Below, piece after piece: positions 1 to 8,728 of a stretch of DNA of 64,000 nucleotides (the first letter of the stretch is position 1; each line of letters opens with the position of its first letter). The notes under the pieces are model-generated. The model was not told the origin of the DNA. It ran no database searches and worked only from the letters and a program-made list of their open reading frames with translations. Source of the DNA: Bacillota bacterium (lineage in GTDB: Bacteria; Bacillota; Clostridia; Christensenellales; UMGS416). Position numbers and translations under genes: made by a program. The stretch lies in contig JAEWRW010000015.1 in the NCBI GenBank assembly GCA_023398815.1, positions 1 through 64,000 on the forward strand, given 5' to 3'.

Positions 1-4
1 AATA

Positions 5-124
<120 letters not shown>

Positions 125-133
125 CCAATTATT

Positions 134-170
134 CAAAGAAGGCGTACCGTTTGGCACGCCTTCTTTGACT
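134..170 (+). terminator. Intrinsic terminator of the rRNA operon
   Basis: A perfect 12-bp stem (134-145 with 156-167) closes a 10-nt loop 10 nt after the 5S end. The 3' arm itself ends in CTTCTTTG, so the U-rich stretch is short and partly inside the stem. Confidence 0.8.
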
Positions 171-502
171 ATACAGATCTTGCTTCTATTCTTTCGTGCC
201 GCGCGACGTACACGCCGCCGCGCGACATCTGGTTATACAGCGCATCCCGACTTGTTTGTGGGAACGGAATAACGGTACCTGCGGGCGGGTTTGCTGCGTG
301 CTAATTGCAGAGAAGGATGAGCCGCGGGCGAATGAATCGCCTCGCGGTTGTTTTGTTTGGGTGGCTTGGTGAGAGTGAGGAGAGCAGGGGAGCGCCGCTG
401 CGGCGGGGAAGGGCGTCCGCATACGCCACCCATTGCAGCGAGTGGCGAAACAGGGAAGGGTTGCCGAGTCAATCAAACATCTTCGTTGATTGAAGACAAG
501 AC
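171..502. other. Gene-free stretch with a second terminator-like hairpin
   Basis: No convincing gene is seen here; reading frames in it overlap the 5S gene or lack ribosome sites. At 322-358 (+ strand) CCGCG/CGCGG and GCGA/TCGC form an interrupted stem followed by TTGTTTTGTTT, a plausible tandem terminator. At 469-493 TCAATCAA/TTGATTGA forms a hairpin just beyond the stop of the leftward diguanylate cyclase gene. It has no T-run and is only a weak terminator candidate. Confidence 0.45.
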
Positions 503-2053
503 TCATAATTGGCTGTATCTGTTTTTCCCGGAGGATTTGGAAAGATACATGGCCTGGTCGGCTCGTTTCAGAACATTTTCAAATGAACTGTCACTCTTCT
601 GGAAGGTGGAGATACCCATTGAGATGCTGGGCGTGATGACGTCCTGGTCTTCGCCAATTTGGAGGGAGGAAACGGCATCCAATATCTTCTGGTAGAAAGA
701 CGCCGCTTTTTCCTCCTTCACCCCATAGAAAATCCCCACAAACTCGTCGCCACCCCAGCGAATCAAACGATCCGCACTCCGGACAGCTTTCTGGACAGCC
801 TCAACGACTTCCCGGAGGACGTGATCGCCAGCATCGTGACCATAGCGGTCATTGATGTATTTGAAATTGTCAACGTCAAACATAATGACCACCGGATTGG
901 AACCCGTTGTGACGAATTCATGGTAGGCCCGCATGAGGTCGCTGGTGCCAAACCGCCGGTTTCCAGCACCTGTCAACGGGTCGATGTTGACTTCGTTCTC
1001 CAACTCCAGTTGTGCTCGCTGATAACGCCATTTCTCAATCAGGATGATGAGCGCGAGACAGGCAACTACAACGACAATGAGGAAGAGGAGCAGCCAAAGA
1101 GTACTTTTGGTCGCCACTTCCTTGCTCCGCTCGTTTGTCTGCCGGATGTATTCTTCCATCTCGTTGATTTGAACGCCCATGGCAATCACCCAATTGAAAT
1201 CCCGATAGAGTTTGGCATAGGAGAGCTTTTCTGAGATGGCGTCGCTGTTCAACTCTTTGAAGAAGTATTCATAGAACAACTCGCCATTTTCGTTGATGCC
1301 CTGGAGCTCGGTCAGGTAGGGGTGGTTGCCTTTGATGTCGGTCATGTCGGTGGAAAGATATATCCCCTCCGTCTCAGGCATGTTTGGGTGCACCAAACGA
1401 AGGGCATAGTCCTTTCCGCCGTCGTAATTGAGGATTTGGTTGACCCAGATGTAGGAGCCGTTGTCAAATTGCATGTTGCGTATTTTTTCTTTAATGGAGT
1501 TTTGTACGATTCCATCAATGTAGGCTTTGCTCACGCCAAACAGGCAGGAAACGGAGCCATGCTCAATGATGCGATAATAGGAAAGGGACTTTTTTGTTTG
1601 GCTGAGCGAAACGGAAGCCTCTTGATTCATCAAGTCGGAGGGATCGTAGAGAACCGCATTGCTGTCGTTGTTCCAAATGAAGATGGTCCAGTATCCCAGA
1701 TTCCCATTCTTGCCATAGTCTGCTGAAAATCTGGATTTGCAATAATCTAGAAAAGCCTCGTCGCTCAAGGCGTATTCGAGCGAGAGCGTATCATAGCGCC
1801 GATCCACATTCTGTTTGTACAGTTCGGCTTCCAATTTGCGGGTTACGTCGATCTCCTCAATGAGGTTGTTGACCGTGTTCATGAGGAACGTGCGCTTTAA
1901 ACTCACAATGGCGTTTCTGGTTTCATCTTGGTATACCTTGCCGACTCTATTGTATGAGATGAGATAGAACAGACTGATGACCATGCAGATGACAACGATC
2001 AGTACCGAAGTCATGATGCGGTGGAAATGTCGCATGACGAATTGCTTTACCAT
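503..2053 (-). CDS. Membrane diguanylate cyclase with extracellular Cache-type sensor (GGDEF)
   Basis: Makes cyclic di-GMP from two GTP. The 516-residue protein has one membrane helix near residues 10-33, a periplasm-type extracellular sensor region resembling a Cache domain (with a GSYIWVNQ segment), a second helix near 315-340 and a C-terminal GGDEF domain. The signature GGDEF is intact at residues 434-438. The inhibitory I-site RxxD (RSAD) lies exactly five residues before it, so product inhibition is expected. I chose ATG at 2053 because AGAGGA lies 6 nt upstream; an upstream GTG at 2086 has no ribosome site. There is no EAL or HD-GYP partner nearby, and the gene appears monocistronic. 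The signal sensed is unknown. Confidence 0.88.
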   Translation of the reverse strand: MVKQFVMRHFHRIMTSVLIVVICMVISLFYLISYNRVGKVYQDETRNAIVSLKRTFLMNTVNNLIEEIDVTRKLEAELYKQNVDRRYDTLSLEYALSDEAFLDYCKSRFSADYGKNGNLGYWTIFIWNNDSNAVLYDPSDLMNQEASVSLSQTKKSLSYYRIIEHGSVSCLFGVSKAYIDGIVQNSIKEKIRNMQFDNGSYIWVNQILNYDGGKDYALRLVHPNMPETEGIYLSTDMTDIKGNHPYLTELQGINENGELFYEYFFKELNSDAISEKLSYAKLYRDFNWVIAMGVQINEMEEYIRQTNERSKEVATKSTLWLLLFLIVVVVACLALIILIEKWRYQRAQLELENEVNIDPLTGAGNRRFGTSDLMRAYHEFVTTGSNPVVIMFDVDNFKYINDRYGHDAGDHVLREVVEAVQKAVRSADRLIRWGGDEFVGIFYGVKEEKAASFYQKILDAVSSLQIGEDQDVITPSISMGISTFQKSDSSFENVLKRADQAMYLSKSSGKNRYSQL

Positions 2054-2196
2054 GGGCATTCCTCTGTTTACTATTATTGACTCCACCAGTTCTGATCACC
2101 GGGCGGTTGGTTTCCCGGTTGCGATGCGGTACGATCCAGCGAAGATGTGCGTTGCTCCCAGCGAACCACACACATCATTTCAATAAATTTATAAGT

Positions 2197-2225
2197 ATCA
2201 TATACAATTCTGTGTTAAACGACAA
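2197..2225 (-). promoter_or_regulatory. Candidate promoter of the diguanylate cyclase
   Basis: Read leftwards: -35 TTGTCG (2220-2225), 17-bp spacer, -10 TATGAT (2197-2202). This would give a leader of about 135 nt before the chosen start at 2053. It is a sequence match only. Confidence 0.55.
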
Positions 2226-2246
2226 TAGGGTGAGAGCATTTTGTAG

Positions 2247-2301
2247 AAAAAAACCGAATACAACCGAGCGTTGTGAGACTCCATCCGGTTGCCTCTCGGT
2301 T
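2247..2301 (-). other. Unassigned foldable element ending in a T-run (minus strand)
   Basis: On the minus strand the segments AACCGAG (2301-2295), CAACCGG (2291-2285), CTCGGTTG (2268-2261) and TTCGG followed by seven T (2258-2247) can pair in competing ways. A terminator read leftwards is one outcome. It ends upstream of the predicted cyclase promoter, so it would stop a transcript not otherwise annotated. It belongs to the 367-base gap between the two divergent genes (2054-2420), where I see no protein gene. Confidence 0.35.
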
Positions 2302-2420
2302 CGCTTCCTTTTTAGGTCTCCCTCCCGTTGAGTGAATAGTTTGGCGTACCCATGCATAGATATGGAAGCGACAGCAAGCATTCATCAAGCGACAGCCATC
2401 CGGCTGAGGGAGGGAATGGG

Positions 2421-3932
2421 ATGAACCTGTTCAAAAAGAGCATCTTCGCGGAGCTTTCCGCTGCCGAGGTGGTAACGGCCGCCATGGCAGAGGGGGCCAT
2501 AGACCTGCAAGGCACCTATTGTCAGCGGGTCGTTGGCTGCGATGGTCACGTCAGCCAGCTCTCAGCCGAGGCGGTCAAGGGCGCATTGGCCTTGGAAGGC
2601 CTGGTTGAGTTCAATGTCCTCTATGTCAACGGGGAGGGCACCCTGGACAGCGTTGTCGGTGTGTGCCCCTTTACCCATCGCATGAGCGCACCCCAGGCCG
2701 AGCCGGGGATGGACGTAAAGGTTCGTTGCAATGTGTCATCACCGGCGGCGCGGGCAACTGGCCCGTCCCGCTTGCTGGTGGAGGCAGTCGTTGAGCTGGA
2801 TGCGGAAGTGACCGGCGTGCAGCCGCTGGAAGCGGTGACGGAGGCCAACGACAGTCGCCTGCAGACCCAGAGCCAGCAGGTCTACTGGATGGGGCGCAAT
2901 GCATCCGGGCATGTCTCCACCACCGTTCGTGAGGATGTGGAGCTGGCCGACGCGCTGCCAGAGATTGCCAAGGTGCTGCTGAGCCATGGTGACATTCGCA
3001 TCGGCGAGGCGCGTGCCATGGGCGGCGAGGCCATGGTGGCTGGCGACCTGCTGTTGCAGGTGGTGTACCTAGATACCGCCGGCGACGTGCAGCGCAGCAG
3101 TTTGAGCGTGCCGTTTGGCACCTCGGTTTCCGCCGGTGGCATGGCGGAGGAGATGGAGGTCCGTGCCTGGGGCAGTGTCTCCCAGTTGTTCATAACCGTT
3201 GGCGAGAACCTGAACGACGAGCGGCGCATCTTGTCGCTGGAAGCGCCGCTGTTCCTGAACGTGGAAGGCTACACGCCGTGTGAGATGGAGGCGCTGGCCG
3301 ACGCCTACCATCTGGATTATGATTTGGGTATGACCTGCGAGGAGATCGGCCTGTTTGATGGCCCGGTGGAATGGTCCGAGAAGGTGAAGGTCAGAGGAGC
3401 ACTGCCCCGCACGGACGTCATGGAGGACGGCGCTGCGCTCCTGGCCACCGATCTCACGCCTATCATTGATAGTTTTGAGGTCTCCGAGGGCCGGGTGGAC
3501 TTTGCCGGCAGGTTGGTAACCCGAGTGCTGTATCGCGGTGCCTCCGAGGACATTTTCAGCACCCTGGCGGAGGTTCCCTTCGCTTCGGCGATGGAGTGGT
3601 CCGGTGCCACACCCGACGCTAAGGTTGAGCTGTCCGCCGTGCCGCTGCGTTCCAGCGCGACGGAGGAGGGGAACTTTGACGTGGAAGCAGAACTGGAAGT
3701 GAAACTGACCAGCCGCCGCTGCCTGCACTACAAGATTGTGACAGAGCTGGAGCAGGGGGCACCCCTGGGCCGCGCGTTGGCTCCGCTGACGCTGTGCATC
3801 GCTGGCGCGGACGACACTGCGTGGACATTGGCCCGCCGCTGCCGGGTGCCGGTGGACGACCTGCTGCGTACCAACCCGGAGCTTGCCGGCGGCGTGCAAC
3901 CCGGCGCCAAGGTCGTCGTCCTGCGCAAGTAG
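2421..3932 (+). CDS. SPOCS (DUF3794) and LysM domain protein
   Basis: A 503-residue soluble protein with repeated SPOCS/DUF3794-type segments over roughly residues 30-440 and a C-terminal LysM (about 450-503, containing DDTAWTLARR and PGAKVVVLRK). In Clostridia such proteins are spore-envelope morphogenesis factors; SipL of C. difficile, which binds SpoIVA, also has a C-terminal LysM. A role in spore coat assembly is inferred from that family. The ATG at 2421 is preceded by GAGGGAGGG, and the longer frame starting at 2352 has no ribosome site. There is no signal peptide. It is a single gene ending in a strong terminator. It could also be a general peptidoglycan-associated protein, but SPOCS domains point to sporulation. 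Confidence 0.85.
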   Translation: MNLFKKSIFAELSAAEVVTAAMAEGAIDLQGTYCQRVVGCDGHVSQLSAEAVKGALALEGLVEFNVLYVNGEGTLDSVVGVCPFTHRMSAPQAEPGMDVKVRCNVSSPAARATGPSRLLVEAVVELDAEVTGVQPLEAVTEANDSRLQTQSQQVYWMGRNASGHVSTTVREDVELADALPEIAKVLLSHGDIRIGEARAMGGEAMVAGDLLLQVVYLDTAGDVQRSSLSVPFGTSVSAGGMAEEMEVRAWGSVSQLFITVGENLNDERRILSLEAPLFLNVEGYTPCEMEALADAYHLDYDLGMTCEEIGLFDGPVEWSEKVKVRGALPRTDVMEDGAALLATDLTPIIDSFEVSEGRVDFAGRLVTRVLYRGASEDIFSTLAEVPFASAMEWSGATPDAKVELSAVPLRSSATEEGNFDVEAELEVKLTSRRCLHYKIVTELEQGAPLGRALAPLTLCIAGADDTAWTLARRCRVPVDDLLRTNPELAGGVQPGAKVVVLRK

Positions 3933-3950
3933 ATAAGCAAAGCCATAGAA

Positions 3951-3989
3951 GGGGCACAGCCGCCATACCGCCGGCGGCTGTGCCCTTTT
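3951..3989 (+). terminator. Intrinsic terminator after the SPOCS/LysM gene
   Basis: A perfect 13-bp GC-rich stem (3952-3964 with 3973-3985), an 8-nt loop, then TTTT. It separates this gene from terC. Confidence 0.88.
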
Positions 3990-4153
3990 CGTAGGTGGTC
4001 AAATGAAGCATTGAGGTGCCTCATTGCATTCTCTTTGCTGGGGGCTTACAAGCGCCTTTTGCGACAGTTGAGGCGCGCCCTCTTGCCCAACGCGCTGCCT
4101 TCCGGTATGATGAAACAGTCCCAAACAAACTACACATGGAGGAGTCTCGCTCA

Positions 4154-5029
4154 TTGAAGCTGAAACGAGCACTGTTTTGGGTTGCCTTTTGGGCAGCCCT
4201 ATCCCTGCTGTTCAACGTCGTCGTGTTTCTTTGGAAGGGCCAACAGGCTGCTGTGGAGTATCTTGGCGGCTATGTGATTGAACTCACACTCTCGCTTGAC
4301 AATCTCTTTTTGTTCCTGGTCATCTTCACCGCGTTTCGCCTGCCGGCGGAGCAGCAACGCCGGGTGCTCAATTACGGCGTAGCCGGGGCGGTGGTGCTGC
4401 GGTTGTTGTTCGTGCTACTGGGTTCGGCACTGGTCACACGCGTCCATTGGCTGCTGTATGTGTTCGGTGGCATTCTGCTGGTCAGCGGCATCAGCATGCT
4501 GGTGAAGGGTGAGAAGGAACCCGATTACGTCAACCATCCGGTGCTCCGGCTCTTTGGCCGGGTGTTTCCGTTCACCGGCACGCTGGAGGGCGACCGCTTT
4601 TTCGTCCGGCGGGATGGCAAGCGTTATGCCACCCTTCTCTTCGCCATCCTGGTGCTGGTTGAGGCCTCTGATATCCTCTTTGCCATCGATTCCATCCCGG
4701 CCATCTTCTCCATCACAACGGATACGTTCATCGTTTTCACCTCCAATATCTTTGCCATACTGGGCTTGCGCTCGTTGTATTTTGTGTTGGAGAAGCTGAC
4801 CGAGCTCTTCCGCTACGTCAAGGTTGGCGTATCGTTGATTTTGATGTTCACGGGCGTGAAGCTGTTGCTGACCATGGTGCATGTGGAGATCCCCATCCTG
4901 CTCTCCATCGGTGTCATTGCTGCCATCTTGGTTGGCAGCATCGTGGTTTCCGCCATCCTCAAACCCAGTAAGGAGCCGTCGGAGCGCGGGTCGCTGCCTG
5001 GCAATGCCCTGGAACCCGACGCGGAGTAA
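4154..5029 (+). CDS. TerC family integral membrane protein
   Basis: Multi-pass membrane protein of the TerC/Alx family, which is linked to metal ion (notably manganese) export and to loading of exported metalloenzymes. The predicted 291 residues contain about eight hydrophobic helices. The two acidic family signatures are present in membrane segments: ELTLSLDNLF near residue 45 and EASDILFAIDSIPA near residue 175. The start is most likely TTG at 4154, with GGAGGAG 9 nt upstream; earlier ATG codons in frame would make a hydrophilic, poorly conserved N-terminal extension. The HAD gene follows after 5 nt, so the two are probably cotranscribed. I looked for the manganese riboswitch often found before such genes and did not see it. 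Confidence 0.87.
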   Translation: MKLKRALFWVAFWAALSLLFNVVVFLWKGQQAAVEYLGGYVIELTLSLDNLFLFLVIFTAFRLPAEQQRRVLNYGVAGAVVLRLLFVLLGSALVTRVHWLLYVFGGILLVSGISMLVKGEKEPDYVNHPVLRLFGRVFPFTGTLEGDRFFVRRDGKRYATLLFAILVLVEASDILFAIDSIPAIFSITTDTFIVFTSNIFAILGLRSLYFVLEKLTELFRYVKVGVSLILMFTGVKLLLTMVHVEIPILLSIGVIAAILVGSIVVSAILKPSKEPSERGSLPGNALEPDAE

Positions 5030-5034
5030 GTGAC

Positions 5035-5727
5035 ATGGAGTGGCTGCTGTGGGATTTTGACGGAACCCTGGGGTATCACGATGGCATGTGGAGCCGGACA
5101 CTGCAAGAGAGTCTGGCCGCTCAGGGGATCGATTGGCCGTTGGAGCGCATCCGCCCGTTGATGGCCGCAGGATTTCCTTGGCACACGCCGGAACAGTCCC
5201 ACGAGCAGTTCTTTGGTGGTGTCCCTTGGTGGGACTCTATGCTGGAGCATTTTGCAGGCCTGCTGCGGCAGCAGGGCCTTTCAGCTGACCGTGCTGCCGC
5301 TGCGGCGGAGGGCCTGCGGGTGCGTTACCTTGACCCATCCCGCTGGCATCTCTATGACGACACGCTGCCGGCGTTGCGGCAGGCCCAGGCGCAGGGGTAT
5401 CGTTGCGCCATCCTCTCCAACCATGTGCCGGAGTTGCCCGCCATCGTCGATGGGCTGGGCCTCTCCGGCTTGCTGGAGGAGGTGCTGACCTCTGCCCAGT
5501 TGGGGTGGGAGAAACCCAATGCCGAGTTTTACTGCCGGGCGATGGCCCTACTGGGCTGTGAGTGCGCCACGATGATTGGTGACAACCCGAAGGCCGACGT
5601 GACCGGTGCAAGGACGGTGGGCCTCAATGCCATCCTGGTGCGCGGGGAGCGCCCAGCTGATGCCGGTATCCTGCATGCGCACACCTTGCTGGACGTGTTT
5701 GCATTCCTTCCCCCACACAGCCTGTGA
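5035..5727 (+). CDS. HAD-superfamily phosphatase (HAD-IA type)
   Basis: Hydrolase of the haloacid dehalogenase superfamily; the substrate cannot be told from sequence. All four motifs are visible in the 230 residues: DFDGT at residues 7-11 (nucleophile Asp7, acid/base Asp9), SNH in motif II, Lys in EKPN (motif III) and GDNPKADV (motif IV). A helical cap lies between motifs I and II, as in the phosphoglycolate phosphatase-like subgroup. It starts 5 nt after terC. The association with TerC does not suggest a specific reaction. Confidence 0.85.
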   Translation: MEWLLWDFDGTLGYHDGMWSRTLQESLAAQGIDWPLERIRPLMAAGFPWHTPEQSHEQFFGGVPWWDSMLEHFAGLLRQQGLSADRAAAAAEGLRVRYLDPSRWHLYDDTLPALRQAQAQGYRCAILSNHVPELPAIVDGLGLSGLLEEVLTSAQLGWEKPNAEFYCRAMALLGCECATMIGDNPKADVTGARTVGLNAILVRGERPADAGILHAHTLLDVFAFLPPHSL

Positions 5728-5830
5728 TGTCCAGAGACTGTACGCGATCGACAGGCGGGAAATCGAGCCACAGGCTATGAACTGCTTCTTGCATTCCCTG
5801 CCCGCATCCAGTATAATAACTGGGCAAGAT

Positions 5831-5906
5831 GCGCCTGTAGCTCAGCGGATAGAGTGTCCGACTCCGACTCGGAAGATCGAAGGTTCGATTCCTTTCAGGC
5901 GCGCCA
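5831..5906 (+). tRNA. tRNA-Arg (anticodon CCG)
   Basis: A 76-nt cloverleaf: acceptor GCGCCTG/CAGGCGC, D arm GCTC/GAGT, anticodon stem TCCGA/TCGGA with loop CTCCGAC (anticodon CCG, reads CGG), T arm GAAGG-TTCGATT-CCTTT, discriminator G and an encoded CCA. CGG is a common codon in these GC-rich genes. Confidence 0.95.
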
Positions 5907-5909
5907 GCA

Positions 5910-5945
5910 GAATCGCGAATCATTGAATGATTCGCGATTCTTTTT
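5910..5945 (+). terminator. Intrinsic terminator of tRNA-Arg
   Basis: A perfect 13-bp stem (5910-5922 with 5928-5940), loop TTGAA, then TTTTT, starting 4 nt after the tRNA. Confidence 0.92.
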
Positions 5946-6045
5946 GCATCTGGCGTTGACTTTGTTTTGCCGACGCTTGTAGGTTGGCAGCCGAGCTTCC
6001 TTTTGCTCATTGCACACAGAAATCAACAGCCCGGAATCTCTTTGA

Positions 6046-6074
6046 TGGACAATTTACCATGAATGTGCTACAGT
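6046..6074 (+). promoter_or_regulatory. Candidate promoter of the GH35 gene
   Basis: -35 TGGACA (6046-6051), 17-bp spacer, -10 TACAGT (6069-6074) with an extended TGC directly before the -10. The next gene starts at 6334, giving a leader of about 250 nt. Confidence 0.55.
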
Positions 6075-6333
6075 GCAGCCATAAAAACGATGAAGATGAG
6101 GTAAGCCGACGAATACAGAGGGGAGGAGAGCGTCGTCCTCCCCGCATAGCCTTTCACAGGGCATCATGGAATGAACGAGCAGTTGTGGCGAAACGCCATG
6201 CCCAGAAGCCGGATCGTGAGGCAGTCGGTCTGGTTCCCGGTGTTGCCGCGCAGGGGTGGCTTGGCTCGCAATATCTCCAGCTTACAAGGGAACGGAACGT
6301 CCTGCCACGCCACGACAAGGAAGGAGACCGGTG
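6075..6333 (+). other. Long 5' leader of the GH35 gene
   Basis: No gene is supported in the 388 bases 5946-6333. The transcribed part holds a hairpin GGGGAGGA/TCCTCCCC (6120-6127 with 6136-6143, 8-nt loop) whose 5' arm resembles a ribosome site. There is no T-run after it and no riboswitch class that I recognise. Confidence 0.4.
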
Positions 6334-8667
6334 ATGGAACACTTGTTGGACCTGACTGGCTGTGGGGCGAAAGTGATCCGCCCTTTGTCGGAGCACTTCC
6401 GAGGGGAGGGGCCCGACGGCGTGCTCGCATTCACGAACTACTACATGGAGAGGAACGGCGTGCCGTTCTTTGGCATCAGTGGGGAATGCCACTATTCCAG
6501 GCTCCACGAGGAGGACTGGGAGGACACCATTCTCCAAATGAAAATGGGCGGCATCAACATCGTCTCCACCTATGTGTTTTGGAACCACCATGAGGAAGAG
6601 GAGGGTTCCTTCCGGTTCGACGGGCGCCGAAACATCCGGCAATTCATCCAGCTGTGCCACAAGCATTGCCTCTCTGTCATTGTGAGGATTGGCCCCTTCG
6701 ACCATGGAGAGGTGCGAAATGGCGGCCTGCCGGATTGGCTGTACGGAAAGCCCTTTGATGTCCGAAGCTTGGACCCGGGCTTCCTGTCCTGTGTCCGGCG
6801 GCTGTATGGCGCGCTGGCCGAGCAGTTTGCGAGCCTCTACTTCAAGGATGGCGGGCCGATCATCGCTGCGCAGATTGAAAACGAGTACATGCACTCCGCC
6901 GCGCCGTGGGAGATGACAACCGGCGTCTCCAACGAATGGGTGCCGGCTGGCAGCGAAGGGAACGCCTACATGTTGGCGCTGAAGCGCCTGGCGGTGGAGG
7001 CCGGTATTGTGACGCCGTTCTACACCTGCACCGGTTGGGGCGGGGCGGCCACGCCGACGGAGGAAATGCTGCCCCTGTGGGGTGGCTACGCCTTCTGGCC
7101 GTGGATCTTCTATGATTACCGCGGCGAGCACCCGGTGACCCCGGAGTACCTCTATCGGCAGTACCATGATAATAGCGTGCCGAAGATCTACAATTTCGAG
7201 CCCACCTATGCCCCCGAAAGCCTGCCCTACGCCTGCTGCGAGATGGGCGGTGGTATGGCCTGCTACTATCACTACCGCTTCCAGCTGCCTTACGAGAGCG
7301 TGGACGCCATGGCCAACGTCAAGCTGGCAGGGGGTTGCAACTTCCTGGGTTACTACATGTACCGCGGCGGCACCAACCCCAAGGGGTTGCGCACGCCCTA
7401 CCTCAACGAGTTCCAGTGCCCCAAGCTGTCCTATGACTACCAAGCTCCCATCGGCGAGTTCGGCCAGCTGCGGCCAAGCTACCACAGGCTGCGGGCATTG
7501 CACAGCTTTTTGCGCAACTTCGGCGAGGGCCTCTGTCGCATGGACACCGTGCTGCCGGCGCACGCCAGTCAAGCGCGGCCCGAGGACGTGGACACTTTGC
7601 GCTATGCGGTGCGAACCGACGGTGCCAGCGGCTATCTCTTCCTCAACAACTACCAGGACCATGTTGTGTGCAAGGACAAAACGCAGGAATCCATCACCCT
7701 CAAACTGCGGGAGGGCACGGTGGAGTTCCCCTCGCTTTCCATTGCCGCGGGGGAGGAGGCCATTCTGCCCTTTGGCATGGACATGCAGGGGTATTGGCTG
7801 CTCTATGCCAATGCTCAGCCACTGTCCGTGCTGCGGGAGGGGGAGCGCACCGTCTATTTCTTCTTCCAACCCAAGGGGATGGAGCCGGAGTTTGTGTGGC
7901 GCAGGGATGGGATTGTCTTGGTGGACGGCGTTGCGCCACCGGCTGGGGACACCGTGCGGGTCGCGCCTACGCCCGGTCCCATGTCCACCATTGATCTCAA
8001 TGGTGAACACGGCGCGGTTCGGGTGGTGCTGCTGACCCGCGAACAAAGCCTGATGTTCTACGAAGTGGAGATGGACGGCGAGAAAATGGCGCTGCTGTGC
8101 AATACGCCAGTCACCCAGGGGGAGGGTGGTTTCACCCTGGAAACGCCACACGACGACGAAGAGACGGTATTCTGTGTGTATCCAAGCCAGAAACGACCCA
8201 CCATTCAGGGCGCGGAACTGGAGGACTGGACACAGGACGGCATATGGACTGGTGGCCGGGTGTGCTGGGGGAGCCAAAAGCAGACCGCGGTGGAACTGCC
8301 GGTGCGGCAGGTGAGCACCTGCCGGTATGTGGTGGAGGTGCCAAAGGGATACGAAGACAGCAAGGAGCTGCTGCTGCAAATCCGGTATGAGGGGGACATC
8401 GGCAACGCCTTTGTGGATGGGGAGCTGATCCATGATAACTTTTGCAACGGAGCGGTGTGGGAGATCGGCCTGAAGGCCCATCGCGCGCTCATCGCCCACC
8501 ATCCAGTCACGATCACCGTGACGCCCCTCAAGGAGAATTGCTCGGTCAACGTTTCCTCCGCGATGGCGGGCAGGGTGGAGGAGGTCAGCGGGCAAAAGGG
8601 TGGGGTGCAGAGCGTCCACTTGAAACCGGTCTACCAAGCCACGCTTCGTTTTGAGCAGGAAGCATAA
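6334..8667 (+). CDS. Glycoside hydrolase family 35 beta-galactosidase
   Basis: Removes terminal beta-galactosyl residues, probably from oligosaccharides inside the cell since no signal peptide is seen. The 777-residue protein begins with the GH35 TIM barrel. The acid/base is Glu184 in AQIENEY and the nucleophile Glu303 in CCEMGGG, followed by the family segments MYRGGTNP and LSYDYQAPIGE. C-terminal beta-rich domains follow. The residues between the catalytic pair exceed the usual number because of an insertion. ATG 6334 is preceded by AAGGAAGGAGA; GTG at 6331 is a possible alternative. It stands alone, facing the YesMN-like regulators convergently, and is likely part of the same glycan locus. 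Confidence 0.9.
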   Translation: MEHLLDLTGCGAKVIRPLSEHFRGEGPDGVLAFTNYYMERNGVPFFGISGECHYSRLHEEDWEDTILQMKMGGINIVSTYVFWNHHEEEEGSFRFDGRRNIRQFIQLCHKHCLSVIVRIGPFDHGEVRNGGLPDWLYGKPFDVRSLDPGFLSCVRRLYGALAEQFASLYFKDGGPIIAAQIENEYMHSAAPWEMTTGVSNEWVPAGSEGNAYMLALKRLAVEAGIVTPFYTCTGWGGAATPTEEMLPLWGGYAFWPWIFYDYRGEHPVTPEYLYRQYHDNSVPKIYNFEPTYAPESLPYACCEMGGGMACYYHYRFQLPYESVDAMANVKLAGGCNFLGYYMYRGGTNPKGLRTPYLNEFQCPKLSYDYQAPIGEFGQLRPSYHRLRALHSFLRNFGEGLCRMDTVLPAHASQARPEDVDTLRYAVRTDGASGYLFLNNYQDHVVCKDKTQESITLKLREGTVEFPSLSIAAGEEAILPFGMDMQGYWLLYANAQPLSVLREGERTVYFFFQPKGMEPEFVWRRDGIVLVDGVAPPAGDTVRVAPTPGPMSTIDLNGEHGAVRVVLLTREQSLMFYEVEMDGEKMALLCNTPVTQGEGGFTLETPHDDEETVFCVYPSQKRPTIQGAELEDWTQDGIWTGGRVCWGSQKQTAVELPVRQVSTCRYVVEVPKGYEDSKELLLQIRYEGDIGNAFVDGELIHDNFCNGAVWEIGLKAHRALIAHHPVTITVTPLKENCSVNVSSAMAGRVEEVSGQKGGVQSVHLKPVYQATLRFEQEA

Positions 8668-8728
8668 CGAAGGAAACCTGCAAGCCCGGCGGCGGGGTTG
8701 ATGAAAGACATGCACGGGCGTTCTCGGT

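Noticed and set aside
3990..4153. Possible yybP-ykoY manganese riboswitch before the TerC gene
   Set aside because: The position fits, but the conserved GGGGAGUA-type core and paired loops of that class are not visible in these 164 bases.
8668..8728. Terminator between the convergent GH35 and histidine kinase genes
   Set aside because: The GC-rich CAAGCCC/GGGGTTG pairing near 8680-8700 has mismatches and no T-run, so I did not list it.
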